DNA of 64,000 nucleotides from Schoenoplectus triqueter (Eukaryota > Streptophyta > Magnoliopsida > Poales > Cyperaceae), in the NCBI GenBank assembly GCA_964058805.1, contig CAXKVV010000022.1:124001-188000 (forward strand), in the 5' to 3' direction. The translations under genes were made by a program, and so were the position numbers. Under the pieces are notes generated by a model. The model searched no databases. It saw only the letters and a program-made list of their open reading frames with translations, and was not told where the DNA came from. Each line of letters begins with the position of its first letter. Position 1 is the first letter of the stretch. Shown here one piece after another: positions 13,320 to 25,916 of the stretch.

Positions 13320-13431
13320 GTTCTTCTTCTGTACCAGAGAGTTGGTACGTTGAGAAGGGAACTTTAGGACTTTTGTAATTTTGATTTTTCTGTCCAGTTT
13401 CAGTGAAACTGATTGAGGTCCCACTTTTATT
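13320..13431 (+). mobile_element. Very short LINE 3' tail with target duplication
   Basis: About 112 bp resembling the 3' untranslated tail of the LINE at 8540-12747. Both share a GTACCAGAxAxTTGGTAC hairpin, a run like AGGACTTTTGTAATTTTGAT, then a GAAAC...CCCACTTT block and oligo(A). It is flanked by a direct repeat of about 19 bp centred on ATTAACACTTTATT (13301-13319 and 13433-13451). This is the footprint of an extreme 5'-truncated target-primed reverse transcription event. Confidence 0.75.
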
Positions 13432-13730
13432 AAAAAAATTAACACTTTATTATGAAAAAATAATGTTGAGCCTCACTAAATTGCACGCATTAGATGAGCG
13501 TTGGTTTACTCACTGTCACAGGTCGTATATAACATTTTAATTTCGTAGTATACCAGTCGACCCGGTCCACTTCAAAAGCCCAGTTTAATATTACAATGGC
13601 GACACAGTTGGATGACATGGCATGATGGGAGAGAGTCACAGAGAGGGCATGAGTGGGCCTACTTTCTGTTCATGTAAAAGCCCAAAAGGTCTTCGATCTG
13701 AAAACAAGGAATGGGTCGGTTGGTATTGAC

Positions 13731-14079
13731 TAGGGTGTCAATTATTTATTCGACTCGATCCGACTCGACATGATCTAAAAATAAATGAGTCAGATATGAA
13801 TTTAAATTTTTTGATCCAAATCGGGTTTGGTAAGGTTCAGGTCAATCCGACCTGACCCGATTAATTATATTTTTTAAAATAATTTTGTGATTTAGTACTA
13901 ATTAAAGCTTAAATATACACTAATTAAGATTAATTATAAATTAAATAATATTTTATTTCTTAAAATTATATAAAAATAATTAATAAATATTTAATAATTT
14001 TACATGGATCGGATATGAATCAAGATTTTTTGACCCGAATTTAATATAATTAAGTTCAGATGTGGTCAAGTCATACTTA
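13731..14079. mobile_element. hAT-like MITE, GATCCGA-rich family, copy 2
   Basis: 349-bp non-coding element with the exact 8-bp duplication GTATTGAC (13723-13730 and 14080-14087). It starts TAGGGTGTCAATT and its right end reverse complements to TAAGTATGACTTG, a decayed TIR. Its core is almost identical to 3540-3650 of copy 1, so the two are members of one family. Confidence 0.85.
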
Positions 14080-15743
14080 GTATTGACAGTCGAGAGAACT
14101 TGTATCCTTGTGGGAAAATTTATCTTTTTCCACTGCACAAATATTTCCTTTTGATATTAACTAGAGACACTGGATATTCTCAAGGAGAAGTGAACAAAAA
14201 ATAAATTAGATTTTAAAGAACAGAAGGCTGGCAAAATTTGTTTTAGCATTTATGTAACTATTATTCTTAAGATGTGTGTGATAATTCTATAGGGATCCTC
14301 TGTGAACGTTTAAAGTTGGAAGGCTTGAATCTTTTAGTTTTATCTATCTTTTAGAAAACACTAGGGTGAAAAGTAATTTATCAGAATCACTGATCTTAGG
14401 ATATGCATTGAACAATTGGAGGTCGGTAGAAACAGTAAAGCAGAGGAGCTAACCTTGGTTTAGATTAGCTTTATTTAAAGAGAAGATCTAAGTTAGCTTA
14501 GAATCTGGCCATATATATAGTTATATACTCTTATATTCATAGCTTGTACAGTTTGACATGAAAATACAAAATATCAAATTACAATTTAATTTTTTCTTTG
14601 AAATTTTCAAAACTCTTGTTAGAAGGTTGTCTTTCTTGTTTAATCATATTTTATTTACTTAGAATTTTGTTGCATATATTTGATAATTAATGTGGTACGT
14701 GCTATGACTTGGTTTTGTATATGGTTGATATGGATACAAGTGTTTTTCTTTTAGTACAGGCAATTATAAATATTTTTCATATCCTAGGTAGCAGATTGGA
14801 CAATTAGTCATAGATAATTGAGATATTATTTTGAACCGTAAGTATAATTCTGAAAAGATTTACTGACTATATATGCAATTAGTTATAACTGTATCTAATT
14901 TTCTTTCGACAACAATTAGATTTGCTAACAAATCGAACACTAAAAAAGTTGTTTCCAGTAGTTTATATTCTTCAACATTACACATTCTATTTGAGAAAAC
15001 AAAATCTCTTAAAACTCAGATGGAATAAATATATTTCTTGTACTTTTTAGGATTCCATTATTTTCTTGAATTAATACCAAATGGGTCCAGAGTGAAAGTT
15101 ACAAAGAGATGTTCCAGAGGACTGCTTGAAGAAATTGCTGGGAGAGAGTTGTGTTGAAAACAGTCGGAAATCTGGGAAATCAACGGATCAGATTCGTTAC
15201 TGTTCCCAACTGTAACAACCCCATTCAAGATTTATAAAGATAAAGATAATAATATGGAAGTCAAGCAACTGACAAAAATTTCACTTCTTTATTATATATA
15301 TGCATATGATTATAAGAAACTCTAACTGTAGTTGTTTGTGAGCACCTGCTACTCCGAAAATGTAACATTTTGATCTGAGAAAATATAGAATGCTGAATGC
15401 ATCACAGTCAACGTTTGGTCACTGATGAAAGAAACCTCTTATGAGGTTTAATTTGTTTGCACGTGTATATGTATAAGGCTTTGCTGTTGTTGTTTTTGGG
15501 ATTATGTATAAGATCCCTTGTGCAATTACCGAGTAATTTTTTTTATCAACTCGAAGATGCACAAACATTAAAGGAACTAATTCACATTGTTACTTGTACA
15601 TTTTTAAATTGTTTTGATCTATCATGAACAAGTAGCGTACTAAGTAAAAGATAAACCTTCTTTTGACCCGTGCATCTCTTTCCTTGATACGGACACCTAT
15701 TGATCATTTTTTTATTCCGCCCTTCAAAGTGGGTATTAGTGAA

Positions 15744-16135
15744 GGGAAAGGATCCCTTAACAATAAGTTATCTTGACAATTTTGATGATGAATCTCTAAA
15801 TAAATATGAAAAAAATTTAAAAATAGAAAAACCTTAAATATATGTTCTTCTGCTTATAAATTGATGATGATTAAAATTTTATGTAATTTCATTATCATTT
15901 GTTAGTCCATTAAAGATCATCAAAATGTTATGTATTTTGCAATGGTTCTAACTTAACGGTCTTTGATGGACCATCAAACGATAATAAAAATTTATTAAAT
16001 TTGAATCAAAATCAATCTATATATAGAAGAAAATATCTATAAAGTTTTTCTATTTTAATTTTTTTTCGTATTTATTTAAAAATTCATTGTCAACATTGTC
16101 AAGATAATCATTATCAAGTGATCCTTCCTATTACT
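15744..16135. repeat. Inverted-repeat element, about 390 bp (MITE-like)
   Basis: The left end AAGGATCCCTTAACAATAAG...CTTGACAAT is mirrored at the right end by CATTGTCAAGATAATCATTATC followed by AAGTGATCCTT. The interior also pairs: AAATATGAAAAAAATTTAAAAATAGAAAAAC on the left against TTTCTATTTTAATTTTTTTTCGTATTTATTT on the right, and ATCGTTTGATGGTCCATCAAAGACC-type words face CATTTGTTAGTCCATTAAAGATCAT. It is non-coding and no target duplication was determined. Confidence 0.6.
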
Positions 16136-16943
16136 TAAACTGACTAATTACCATACTACAGATGCTGGTAAAAATACCAACTGGTTATTGCTTCTTTTGC
16201 AATAAGTTCAATAGTTGTTGGCAGTATTTGGCCATAGGCCACATAAGCCAGAAATATTAAATTTGTAAGTTTAGTGATTTAGGTAATACAAATAATACTA
16301 GTTTTTTAATAATAAAATTATACATAAAAAAAAGTGAGAGTGACAAAATTAAAAATTTATGAAATTTAAAGTGACATTTTTCAAAACCCAAATTTTGGTG
16401 TGACATATTTCAAAATTCAATAAGATGACATTTAACCAATTTCCCCTTAATAAATACTTAACCAGCTTGGCAAAAACATGCCTCCAATCTCAAATTTGTA
16501 GACGCCATGTACGTTACTATAGATATTTTGTTTGAACACTTAAAAATTGCTATAGATCAGTCTTCTATATATATTTCTTTTAATGTTTTAAACTTTGTTT
16601 CATAGAAAAAAGTTTTTGAACTTTGGTAAAGAAACATGCATAGCGGGCGATGATGTAATTATGCAATACAAATGATAATTTTTTGCCCTTTGTTTTGCTC
16701 ATATGTCATCTTAGTATTATCTAAATCATAGATTGTATTGAAATCAAACTTATTTAACAATACGATAATTGACATGACAATATGCAAAAAGTAAAATACA
16801 CATACATCCTTCATTGGTGAGACAAATCATGCATTTCGGTACCATATGCAGTATGTGTTCATTACTCTTGTATTGGTGGTCAAATAATGAACTAATGAAT
16901 GAATAATGGTGAGTACCACAAATTAAAAATATCTGTCAGAACA

Positions 16944-17103
16944 GGGATCCAGCGTGCTGCGTTCACGTCTAGTCAGGCTATCGTGCGGGCGCAACACGTG
17001 GTTCGTTCGATCACTTTGAGATTCGAGTTAGCACAAATTTCAAAATGATCGAATGGACCACATGTTGCGTTGCACAGTGTCACGCGACAGTAGATCTGGT
17101 TCC
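16944..17103. repeat. Foldback (MITE-like) element
   Basis: Imperfect inverted repeat. The left word GCAACACGTGGTTCGTTCGA pairs with GGACCACATGTTGC preceded by TCGAAT on the right. The outer ends are GGGATCCAG and CTGGTTCCC. A 14-bp word CGTCTAGTCAGGCT lies inside the left arm and again directly after the right end, so the true insertion boundary is ambiguous. Confidence 0.5.
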
Positions 17104-17296
17104 CGTCTAGTCAGGCTTCTCAGTTTTGAATTCTCTGACTGTGAAAGACAAAGTCGTTTGATCAGGTTCTTACATTACCACTCTTTTTCTGCTATGAAAG
17201 GGCTATGAAGGGAGATTTGCCGTTCTTGGACTTTAAACCTTCATTGCATAATCTTGGTTATAACAATTTGAGCGTTGGAGGAATTATCATCTAAAG

Positions 17297-18279
17297 CAGA
17301 GGCGGAACCAGAATTTAAATATAGGAGCTGAGTTGTCAAGGAACAAAAGAACAACAACAAACATAACAAATTATTGATCCAATAATCATTTTGATAAAAA
17401 TATTAGATACTAAATAGAGTCAAAATTATAACACCACTAATATAATATAAAAAAAAATAAAAATATATTATATGCATAACAATTATAACACCACTAATAA
17501 AAGTTTCAAATTTTCAGTCATTATAATTTTTTAGTTAAATGGTTCTGTACAGTATTGACACTCTTAGTGTCTTTGATCGAATGATTGTGGCAGCCTAAAA
17601 TAAAAAAAATTAATACATATTATTTGTTCTATTATGAAGTAAGAGCATGTACCCTCTTAAATGAAAAAAAAAATGAAGAATTCCTGAACAATTTTGCCTC
17701 CATTGTCTTCATATAACTTAGCTATTATTTTCATCAATTTTAATTGAAAGCCTAGTTGGGTCAGGATATCTTGTTCATTGTTCAAAAAATTTATGAAAGA
17801 GGAGTTTAGCAAAGCGACAACATTATTTTTGTTCAAATTTTGTTTTATCAAGTCTTTTTGCATTATTATCAAAACATAAAATATAACACATATCTTGACG
17901 TTTGCAGCAGTAGAATAAAGAGATCAAATATTCAATCGGTTGATTGGATAAAAATTCAAAATGTTGCAAAGAACAAATAAGAAAATCATAAATGTGCAAA
18001 AGGAAACCAGAGAGAAAAGATGATACGAATCGTCTGAAAATCTGATTGATCAAGACATCCGTGTATTTTTAAAGTTTCAAAGCTCATATTAATATCTATA
18101 ATAATTAATAAGTATGCAGCCCATTACCCATATATTTAATTCATATTATACACGGTAAAAAGATTAGGAGGCCAACTGAAATATTTAATTGAAATTCAAA
18201 TACTTTGACACTCTCTCTAATATTTTACATAAAAATTAGGGGGTATGTCTCTTGTCCGCCCCCTCTAATTCCGCCCCTG
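17297..18279. mobile_element. hAT-like element, CAGRGGCGGA end type
   Basis: 983-bp element with near-matching 8-bp flanks ATCTAAAG (17289-17296) and ATCCAAAG (18280-18287), 7 of 8 identical. Ends: CAGAGGCGGAACCAG on the left and CAGGGGCGGAATTAG (reverse complement) on the right. The two short minus-strand ORFs inside (17657-17872, 17823-18053) have Leu/Ile/Lys-rich content and overlap in different frames. They may be decayed transposase, but I cannot recognise a motif. Confidence 0.7.
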
Positions 18280-18575
18280 ATCCAAAGATGGAACCATGGG
18301 AAAATGGAAGTTCATTGTACACATTTTCTCCATATGTTTTGTTAGCAAATAATACTTAACACGAACCCGCTTAGTATACAGAGGGTCGATGTGTCTACTT
18401 GTCAAAGTATAGATTCTCTCATCAGTTTTCAAATTCATCATGCATATATGAAAAAAAAACTCCATCTAAACAATTTAGAGAAATAATTAAGGGTTCGAAT
18501 GATCCTCTCCTCTGACACCCATTGTTTAAATAATTGAGAGAATACTGGTTTCTGCGTTCTGTCTCAATTCACAAA

Positions 18576-18796
18576 GGGTCCGTTTGGCAAATTAAGGAAT
18601 AGCTTTGGAAGAGTCGTAATTTTGGAATAGTGTTAGAATAGTATTTTTTTTAGAAGAGTGGTATTCTTGGCTATTCGGAAGAGTGAAAATATCGTTTGGC
18701 AGTTGTTACTCAGAATAGTTAAAATATGAATAATTATGATACTAATAATGATGATGATGATAATAATAATAGTAAAATAATAATCATAATAGTAAC

Positions 18797-18837
<41 letters not shown>

Positions 18838-20012
18838 GTAATAAAAAATAATCATAATAAATAATAATATTATAATAGTAATATAATAAAAATATAAACA
18901 TAATCATAATATAGTAATATAATAATAAAAATTTATAATTACAATCATAATTATAATAATACAAGAATAATAAGTAATCATAATTTTAATAATATAATCA
19001 TAATATAATAATCATAATCATAATCATAATCATGATAATAATAATTATAGTCATAATCATAATAATATAACCATAATCATAATCATAATATAATAATAAA
19101 AAAATATAATCATAATCATAAAAATAATTATAAATAATTATAATTATAATAATATAATAATAAATTAAATATAACTATAATCAACATATAATAATATAAT
19201 ACAAAATAATAAAATAATAATAAAGTAATAAAAAATAATCATAATAAATAATAATATTATAATAGTAATATAATAAAATATAAGCATAATCATAATATAA
19301 TAATATAATAATAATAATAAATTATAATTACAATCATAATGATAATAATAATAATATAATAATAAAAAGTAATCATAATCATAATAATATAATAATAAAA
19401 ATATAATCATAATCATAAAAATAATTAAAAATAATTATAATTATAATAATATAATAATAAATTAATCATCACTATAATCATCATATAGTAATATAATACA
19501 ACATAATAAAATAATAATAAGTAATAATAATCATAATCATAATCATCATAATATAATAATATAATAACAAATAATCTTGATCATAATAATAAAATAATAA
19601 AATAATTATATTTATATTCATAATATAATAATATAATATTAAAAATATATTTATAATAATAATAAATAATATAATAATACTAATGGTAACCTAATATAAT
19701 AACAATAATGATAATAATAATAATAATAATATTAATATTATAATAATAAATTATAATCATAAATATAATATAATAATATAATAATACTAAATCTTAATCA
19801 TAATCATAATATAATAATATAATATAATATAATCAAACAATAATCGCTATTCCGATGAGAGCTAATCTGATATTCCACCTATAAGTTGGTATACCGGATT
19901 AGTACTATTCCACACTCTTCTACTTAGTCTAAAATTCGTTTGACAAATTAATTCGTCGAAATAGCTATTCTATTCTAACTTTTTGTTATTCCATTGAGTG
20001 CCAAACACTCCC
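18576..20012. mobile_element. (TAA)n-rich terminal-inverted-repeat element, left copy of a mirror pair
   Basis: Element of 1.44 kb with ends GGGTCCGTTTGGCA (18576) and, reverse complemented, GGGAGTGTTTGGCA (20012). Just inside each end is a unique segment of about 150-200 bp (GGAATAG-rich words, GGTATACCGGATTAG). The middle kilobase is degenerate TAA/TAATCA trinucleotide repeats. The oligo(A) flanks (AAA on both sides) could be a 3-bp duplication, but this is not decisive. ORFs through the repeat (poly-Tyr/Ile) are artefacts. The end type resembles plant PIF/Harbinger-like or hAT MITE ends; I leave the superfamily open. Confidence 0.7.
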
Positions 20013-20071
20013 AAAGAAAATAGGGATTGGGCTTGTCCCCTTCTTGTATTCTTCCTCCTCTTCTTCAGTAA

Positions 20072-21199
20072 GGGAGTGTTTGACATTTAATGGAATAGCA
20101 AAAAGTTGAAATAGAATAGCTATTCTGACGAATTAATTTGTCAAATAAATTTTAGACTAAGTAGAAGAGTGCGGAATAGTGCTAATCCGGTATACCAACT
20201 TATAGGTGGAATACCGGATTAGCTCTCGTCGGAATAGCGATTATTGTTTGATTATATTATATTATATTATTATATTATGATTATGATTATGATTTAGTAT
20301 TATTATATTATTATATTATATTTATGATTATAATTTATTATTATATTAATATTATGATTATTATTTATTATTTATTATTATCATTATATTATTATTATCA
20401 TTATTGTTATTATATTATCGTTATCATTAGTATTATTATATTATTTATTATTATTATAAATATAATTTTAATATTATATTATTATAATATGAATATGAAT
20501 ATAATTATTTTATTATTATATTATTATGATCAAGATTATTTATTATTATATTATTATATTATGATGATTATGATTAAGATTATTATTATTTATTATTATT
20601 ATATTATATTATATTATATTATTATATGTTGATTATAGTGATGATTAATTTATTATTTTATTATTATAATTATAATTATTTATAATTATTTCTATGATTA
20701 TGATTATATTATTATTATATTATTATGATTATGATTATGGTTATATTATTATGATTATGACTATAATTATTATTATCATGATTATGATTATGATTATGAT
20801 TATTATATTATTAAAATTATGATTACTTATTATATTATTATAATTATGATTGTAATTATAATTTTTTATTATTATATTACTATATTATGATTATGTTTAT
20901 ATTTTTATTATATTACTATTATAATATTATTATTTATTATGATTATTTTTTATTACTTTATTATTATTATTATTATTATTATCTTACTATTATTATTATT
21001 TTACTATTATTATTATTATCATCATCATTATTAGTATCATAATTATTCATATTTTAACTATTCTGAGTAACAACTGCCAAATGATATTTTCGCTCTTCCG
21101 AATAGTCAAGAATACCACTTTTCCAAAAAAAATATTATTCTATCACTCTTCCAAAATTATCACTCTTCCAAAGTTATTCCTTAATTTACCAAACGGGCT
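20072..21199. mobile_element. (TAA)n-rich terminal-inverted-repeat element, right copy (mirror image)
   Basis: Second copy of the 18576-20012 element in opposite orientation, starting GGGAGTGTTTG and ending CCAAACGGGCT. The single-copy edges match those of the left copy closely, for example GGTATACCAACTTATAGG inside and GAATACCACT near the outer end. The 59-bp spacer between the copies (20013-20071) is pyrimidine-rich. Together the two form one inverted repeat of 2.6 kb. Confidence 0.75.
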
Positions 21200-21476
21200 A
21201 TCTAATTTATTCAAGAACAAAACTTTTTCAAGCTTTATCTTGATAAATGGGCTGGTTTTCTTGATGATTAGAGGACCTCTCCACACAAAACAAATGTTGT
21301 GTCACTTCTTTCTACCCAATAGAATAAAGTACCTATAACAGGCCATAACTTTAGCTAAAATGATAAGGCATGCTATTTATTTATTGTAAATAATTATAGT
21401 GATAAAGTAAACAACAACATCTCGTAAATCTCTGTCAGAAAATATCAGAATAAGTGACGGCACAAGCTAATACTTC

Positions 21477-21818
21477 TAGGGGTGTCAACGTAATAAGTTT
21501 TGACCGCGAAAAGGTTGACAAAATGATTTTTTATTTCATTTATTAATGAGACGGTTAACGAAATTATTTTTATTTCATTCAAAGAACGAAATAGTTAACG
21601 AAACGATATTTTTTTATTTAGTTAAAAATATTTTAGTATAAATTGTATGAAATTTTATATCTTATTTTATTTCGTGATAAACGAAATGATTTACGAAATA
21701 ATTTTTTATTTCACGTATTAAACAAAATAATTGACGAAACAATTTATTGTTTCGTTTTATTCACGGAACTAACAAAACATCTGTGTTTCGTGATCGTCAT
21801 CCACGTTAGACAGGTGTA
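21477..21818. mobile_element. hAT-like MITE (TAGGGGTGTCAAC end)
   Basis: 342-bp non-coding element with the exact 8-bp duplication AATACTTC (21469-21476 and 21819-21826). Left end TAGGGGTGTCAAC; the right end reverse complements to TACACCTGTCTAAC. The interior repeats AACGAAAT/ATTTCGTT words many times in both orientations. Confidence 0.8.
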
Positions 21819-22241
21819 AATACTTCCTTGAAAAGCTGTAAAGAGCGTGACCAGATAATTCCCACAGCATCTTTGACTTATCCGAACTTCATCAATCAGA
21901 GATATTTCATACTTTATCAATCCGAGATATTTCATACTGCCTCTGACAAACACAGAGTATCACATATTGTAGCGAGTTAATTTCGCTTCTTTAGTGGGAT
22001 CTGATTCAGTGGGAGTGCGGGACCACGTTTCAGATCCTCACTATACAAATTACCCCGTAGAAAGATCACAAGCTCAAAACCTCCTCGTCTCTTTCTCCCG
22101 TCCACTAGCGCCAAATAGTATCATGCGTTCTCTGATCTCTTACATCACTCCCTTCCTCCGCTCATAAAATCTAATCATCCGACCCGTCGCTTGCCACAAA
22201 TTTAGAACTTCACTTGATCGGAGCGAGAGAGAGAGAGAGAG

Positions 22242-24529
22242 ATGGGGAAAGGCGGAGGTGAAGCGGTAGGTACGGCCGGCGATGGAAAGGAGGTGAACTT
22301 GGCTGCTTGGTTGGTCTCGGTGAATACTCTCAAGATCCAACCCTTTGAGCTCCCGCCTCTTGGTACCGGTCTCTTCTCTGCCTTGTTTCTTTTTACTATT
22401 TTTTATTTGTTTTTGTGTTGTTCCGAAATTCAGGATTTTGTTTACAATGATTCAGGGGTTTACTCTCAAGTCCTTTCTTCATGCGCATTAGAGATTACAG
22501 GATTAAGGATGTAGGATTAAGTATTAACTTTATTATAAGATAGGAGTAAATTAAGCCTTGGTTATTAACTTAATGATACTATAGGAAGAACAACACTATT
22601 TTTGTTGGCTAATAAACATTGAAATAAATTAAATGATTGAAAAATAATTATAGTTGAGATTCTTAAATAGTAATTTCCGGCATGTTAGTTTAATTAAAAA
22701 CTGTGATATGTAAAGAAAAATAAATATATATTCAGGATGAAATTAAATTTATTACTGTTCTAGATAATAAAAATTAATTAAAATGGATTAAATGATTCTT
22801 AAGGAATTGATTACATTTGACTTTGAAGTAAGAAGAATAATATTACTTCTAGCCTTGACGCCTTATTTAGAATAAGCATGGACCTGGATGATCTGACAAT
22901 TGATATCCTGGAGATCATAACTGTTTGCAGTCTCAATCAATCAATTTCACTTCTGGTTTAATGTTCCTGATCACATTCTAATCTTTTGCCATCTTCATAA
23001 ATTTACCAATAGTGTTTTCACACTAACAATCATTTCGTCCTAACTGATTTTCTTAGGCCCACATGATGTACGAGTTCGCATGAAAGCAGTTGGTATCTGT
23101 GGAAGTGATGTTCATTACCTCAAGGTATACTGCTCTTGTAGTCCCATGCATCAATTTCATAACTGTCAACATTATAGCATTATCGTTTTCTTGTACCATT
23201 AACCAATTTGGTTTTCTCTTTGTTAGACACTGAGGTGTGCACATTTTGTGGTGAAAGAGCCAATGGTGATTGGCCATGAGTGTGCTGGGGTCATAGAAGA
23301 AGTTGGAAGTGAGGTAAAGGCACTTGCAGCAGGTGATCGTGTGGCGCTTGAACCAGGAATCAGTTGTTGGAGGTGCAAACACTGTAAAGGTGGCCGCTAC
23401 AATCTCTGTCCTGATATGAAATTCTTCGCCACACCCCCCTATCATGGCTCTCTGGCTAACCAGGTTTGTTGAACTAAATTTGACATGTTTGTTTTTTCCA
23501 CTGCATGGGAGTTGCTCAACAATAGTCATCATTCTGTAAAGGACTTCATGTTTTTTTTTTACCAGATTAATCACATCCAAAGGTTAAGATGTTTTTCGTT
23601 CATTAACTAACATGATAGTTGCTGAAACATTGTGAACTATATGGATATGTATATACTGATATCCACTAATATTTAATCAGTCTTTCATCTCCATTTTTAG
23701 GTGGTACATCCAGCTGATCTTTGCTTCAAGCTACCTGACAATGTGAGCTTAGAGGAAGGTGCCATGTGTGAACCACTCAGTGTTGGGATCCATGCATGCC
23801 GGCGTGCAGATGTGGGCCCAGAAAAGACTGTTCTGATCATGGGAGCAGGACCCATTGGGCTTGTCACCATGCTTGCTGCTCGTGCTTTTGGTGCACCAAA
23901 AATTGTTATAGTGGATGTTGATGAGTATAGGTTGTCTGTTGCAAAATCCCTTGGAGCTGATCAAACTGTCAAAGTCTCTACAAGTGCACAAGTATGGCAT
24001 TGATCTCCCCCTAGCACTTATCCCTCTCTATTATACATAGTTAATTAAGGTTTTCTGTGTAGGATTTAGATGAGGATGTCTCTCGTATACAAGAGGCTAT
24101 GGGGGCTGAGATAGATGTGAGTTTTGACTGTGCTGGTTTTAGCAAAACAATGTCAACTGCTTTAAATGCCACCCATGCTGGTGGTAAAGTATGTCTGGTA
24201 GGGATGGGTCATAATGAAATGACAGTGCCACTTACCTCTGCTGCAGCTCGGTACAATTTATGTATTCCTCGATTTGTTAGCTTCTTTTATAAAGTCATAT
24301 AAAATATGAATGAAAATTTATCTATTCTTGCAACAGAGAGGTGGACATTGTGGGGATATTTCGGTACAAGGATACATGGCCATTGTGCCTTGAATTTCTG
24401 AGATCAGGAAAGATTGATGTGAAGCCGCTAATAACACACCGGTATGGCTTCTCCCAGAAAGAGGTTGAGGAGGCCTTTGAGGTGAGTGCTCGTGGTGGAG
24501 ATGCGATCAAAGTAATGTTCAATCTATAA
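22242..24529 (+). CDS. SDH: Sorbitol dehydrogenase (L-iditol 2-dehydrogenase), six exons
   Basis: NAD-dependent zinc enzyme oxidising sorbitol and related polyols to ketoses in the cytosol. Exons by GT-AG sites and continuous frame: 22242-22362, 23057-23124, 23227-23463, 23701-23991, 24063-24250, 24337-24529, giving 365 aa, about the length of Arabidopsis SDH (AT5G51970). Visible residues: catalytic zinc site C55, H80-E81 (GHE) and E166; structural zinc cysteines C110, C113, C116 and C124; Rossmann motif GAGPIG at 190-195. The C-terminus is KVMFNL, as I recall for plant SDHs. No signal peptide is seen. The start ATG follows a (GA)n tract and opens MGKGGG. Every exon joins in phase with no stop, so the gene appears functional. 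Exon 1 alone encodes the first 40 residues and intron 1 is the longest (694 bp). Known family role: recovery from drought-associated polyol accumulation; regulation here is not visible. Confidence 0.95.
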
Positions 24530-25916
24530 ACTAGATCTTGCTTGTGTTTTATGGCTTTGTTAGTGACGTTGCCAGAATAATGATGTGATGGTATGATTAC
24601 AATAATAATTAAACTGGGAGTTGTTTAAGATTTTGTTTCATGCTTTTCTATGTAGAAATTTTTGTTTGCCTTAGTTTTTCTGGTGGTACATGTATAGATA
24701 TGGCACCAGCCAATAATGTCAATAAAAAAAACTTAGTAAGAGGATACGAGCTTTCTAAACTATATAGACGATTTTTAACTTTTGGATTTATATCTCTGGT
24801 CAACAGAAAACATAGAATATTTTCTTTCGGAAAAAAGTATATACATATGCTTCTTAATTATTTTTTTAGGAAATTAATTTTAAACATATGTAGTCTATTT
24901 TTCTCACTTAAAAGATTTTACATTATCATATTACAAACTGTGATTATTCAAAAATATGTCGTTGCTATTTAAATATTTTTAACAACATATTACTTCAAAT
25001 AAGATCTCAAACAACCTAGTGATGAAGACTTGTCCTAGTGTGAGAGATTTTTTTTAGATTACATATTTAATGTAAAGTTTTTTTTTATAATCATTAAAAG
25101 TTAGATAATTTAGAGCTTGTCTTTTCCTAAAAAAATCTCAATCGATGAGAAGAACACAATTTTCATTTTGATCAATTTTCTCTATAAGCATTTTGGCAAT
25201 GTTGTCCGTGTGAGAGCTCGTGGATTCAAAACTCGAATGATTCTTAATGAATAATTAAAAGATGAGTTATAGCTTAGATTCTTATTTTTACTTAAAAAAA
25301 AGTAAGCGGACAATTTACTTCAGAGTTAGGACTGATTTGAACTCGATCAGATGGTCTTTGTTATCTGAAAATAAATTCTGAAATACTTCATTTAATTTCA
25401 TTTTGTTCGCCAAACACAATGCAAGCATTAAATTTCTTACCGGACAAGCTAGTACTTTAAATTGCAACTTTCTTTGCTTAATTCAGAGAACAGAAATGAA
25501 AGTTTCTCATTGTGGCAAGTACAACATAACAAAAATGACTAACCATGTGATATAGCAATCATGAATTCATGATGGATATGCAAATCATTTTCAGAACATC
25601 ATGATAAGAAGTATGAAATAGAATGATATAGTTGTTTGCATGAACTTGTTTTTCTAACTTCATAGAACTGTTATGGGTAAAAGAGATATTCTCTCATCTT
25701 TCTATCAAAAAAAAAAGAGAGATTCTTTTGTTCTGTATCCAAATAATCATAGGTTGCACATACATGCAAATAATCAATACGCCATCTATTGCTTTCAACT
25801 TAATTAGGATTTTAATGGAAAGTCTCTGCATATGCCATGATTAGAATCAGCATCCAAGTTCAATGAAACTAGAAACTATCGACTTCTAATTCAATTCTTC
25901 TCTTCTCTTCTCTCTC
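24530..25916. other. Intergenic, SDH 3' flank
   Basis: AT-rich with no recognisable gene. The SDH 3' UTR probably ends within the first 150 bp (AATAATAATTAAAC near 24600). The remainder shows no repeat structure that I can define. Confidence 0.4.

Larger units (their letters stand above)
14088..17288. other. Intergenic DNA without recognisable genes
   Basis: AT-rich throughout with no domain-bearing ORF. The only structure I see is the small foldback at 16944-17103. Two positions (15744-15800 and 16060-16135) share a GGATCCCTTAA...TCTTGACAATxxTGATGATGAATC-like block in opposite orientation. They may be the ends of an inverted-repeat element of about 380 bp. Confidence 0.4.

Noticed and set aside
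18734..20632. ORFs of 76-102 codons rich in Tyr and Ile on both strands
   Set aside because: They are translations of degenerate TAA/ATT trinucleotide repeats.
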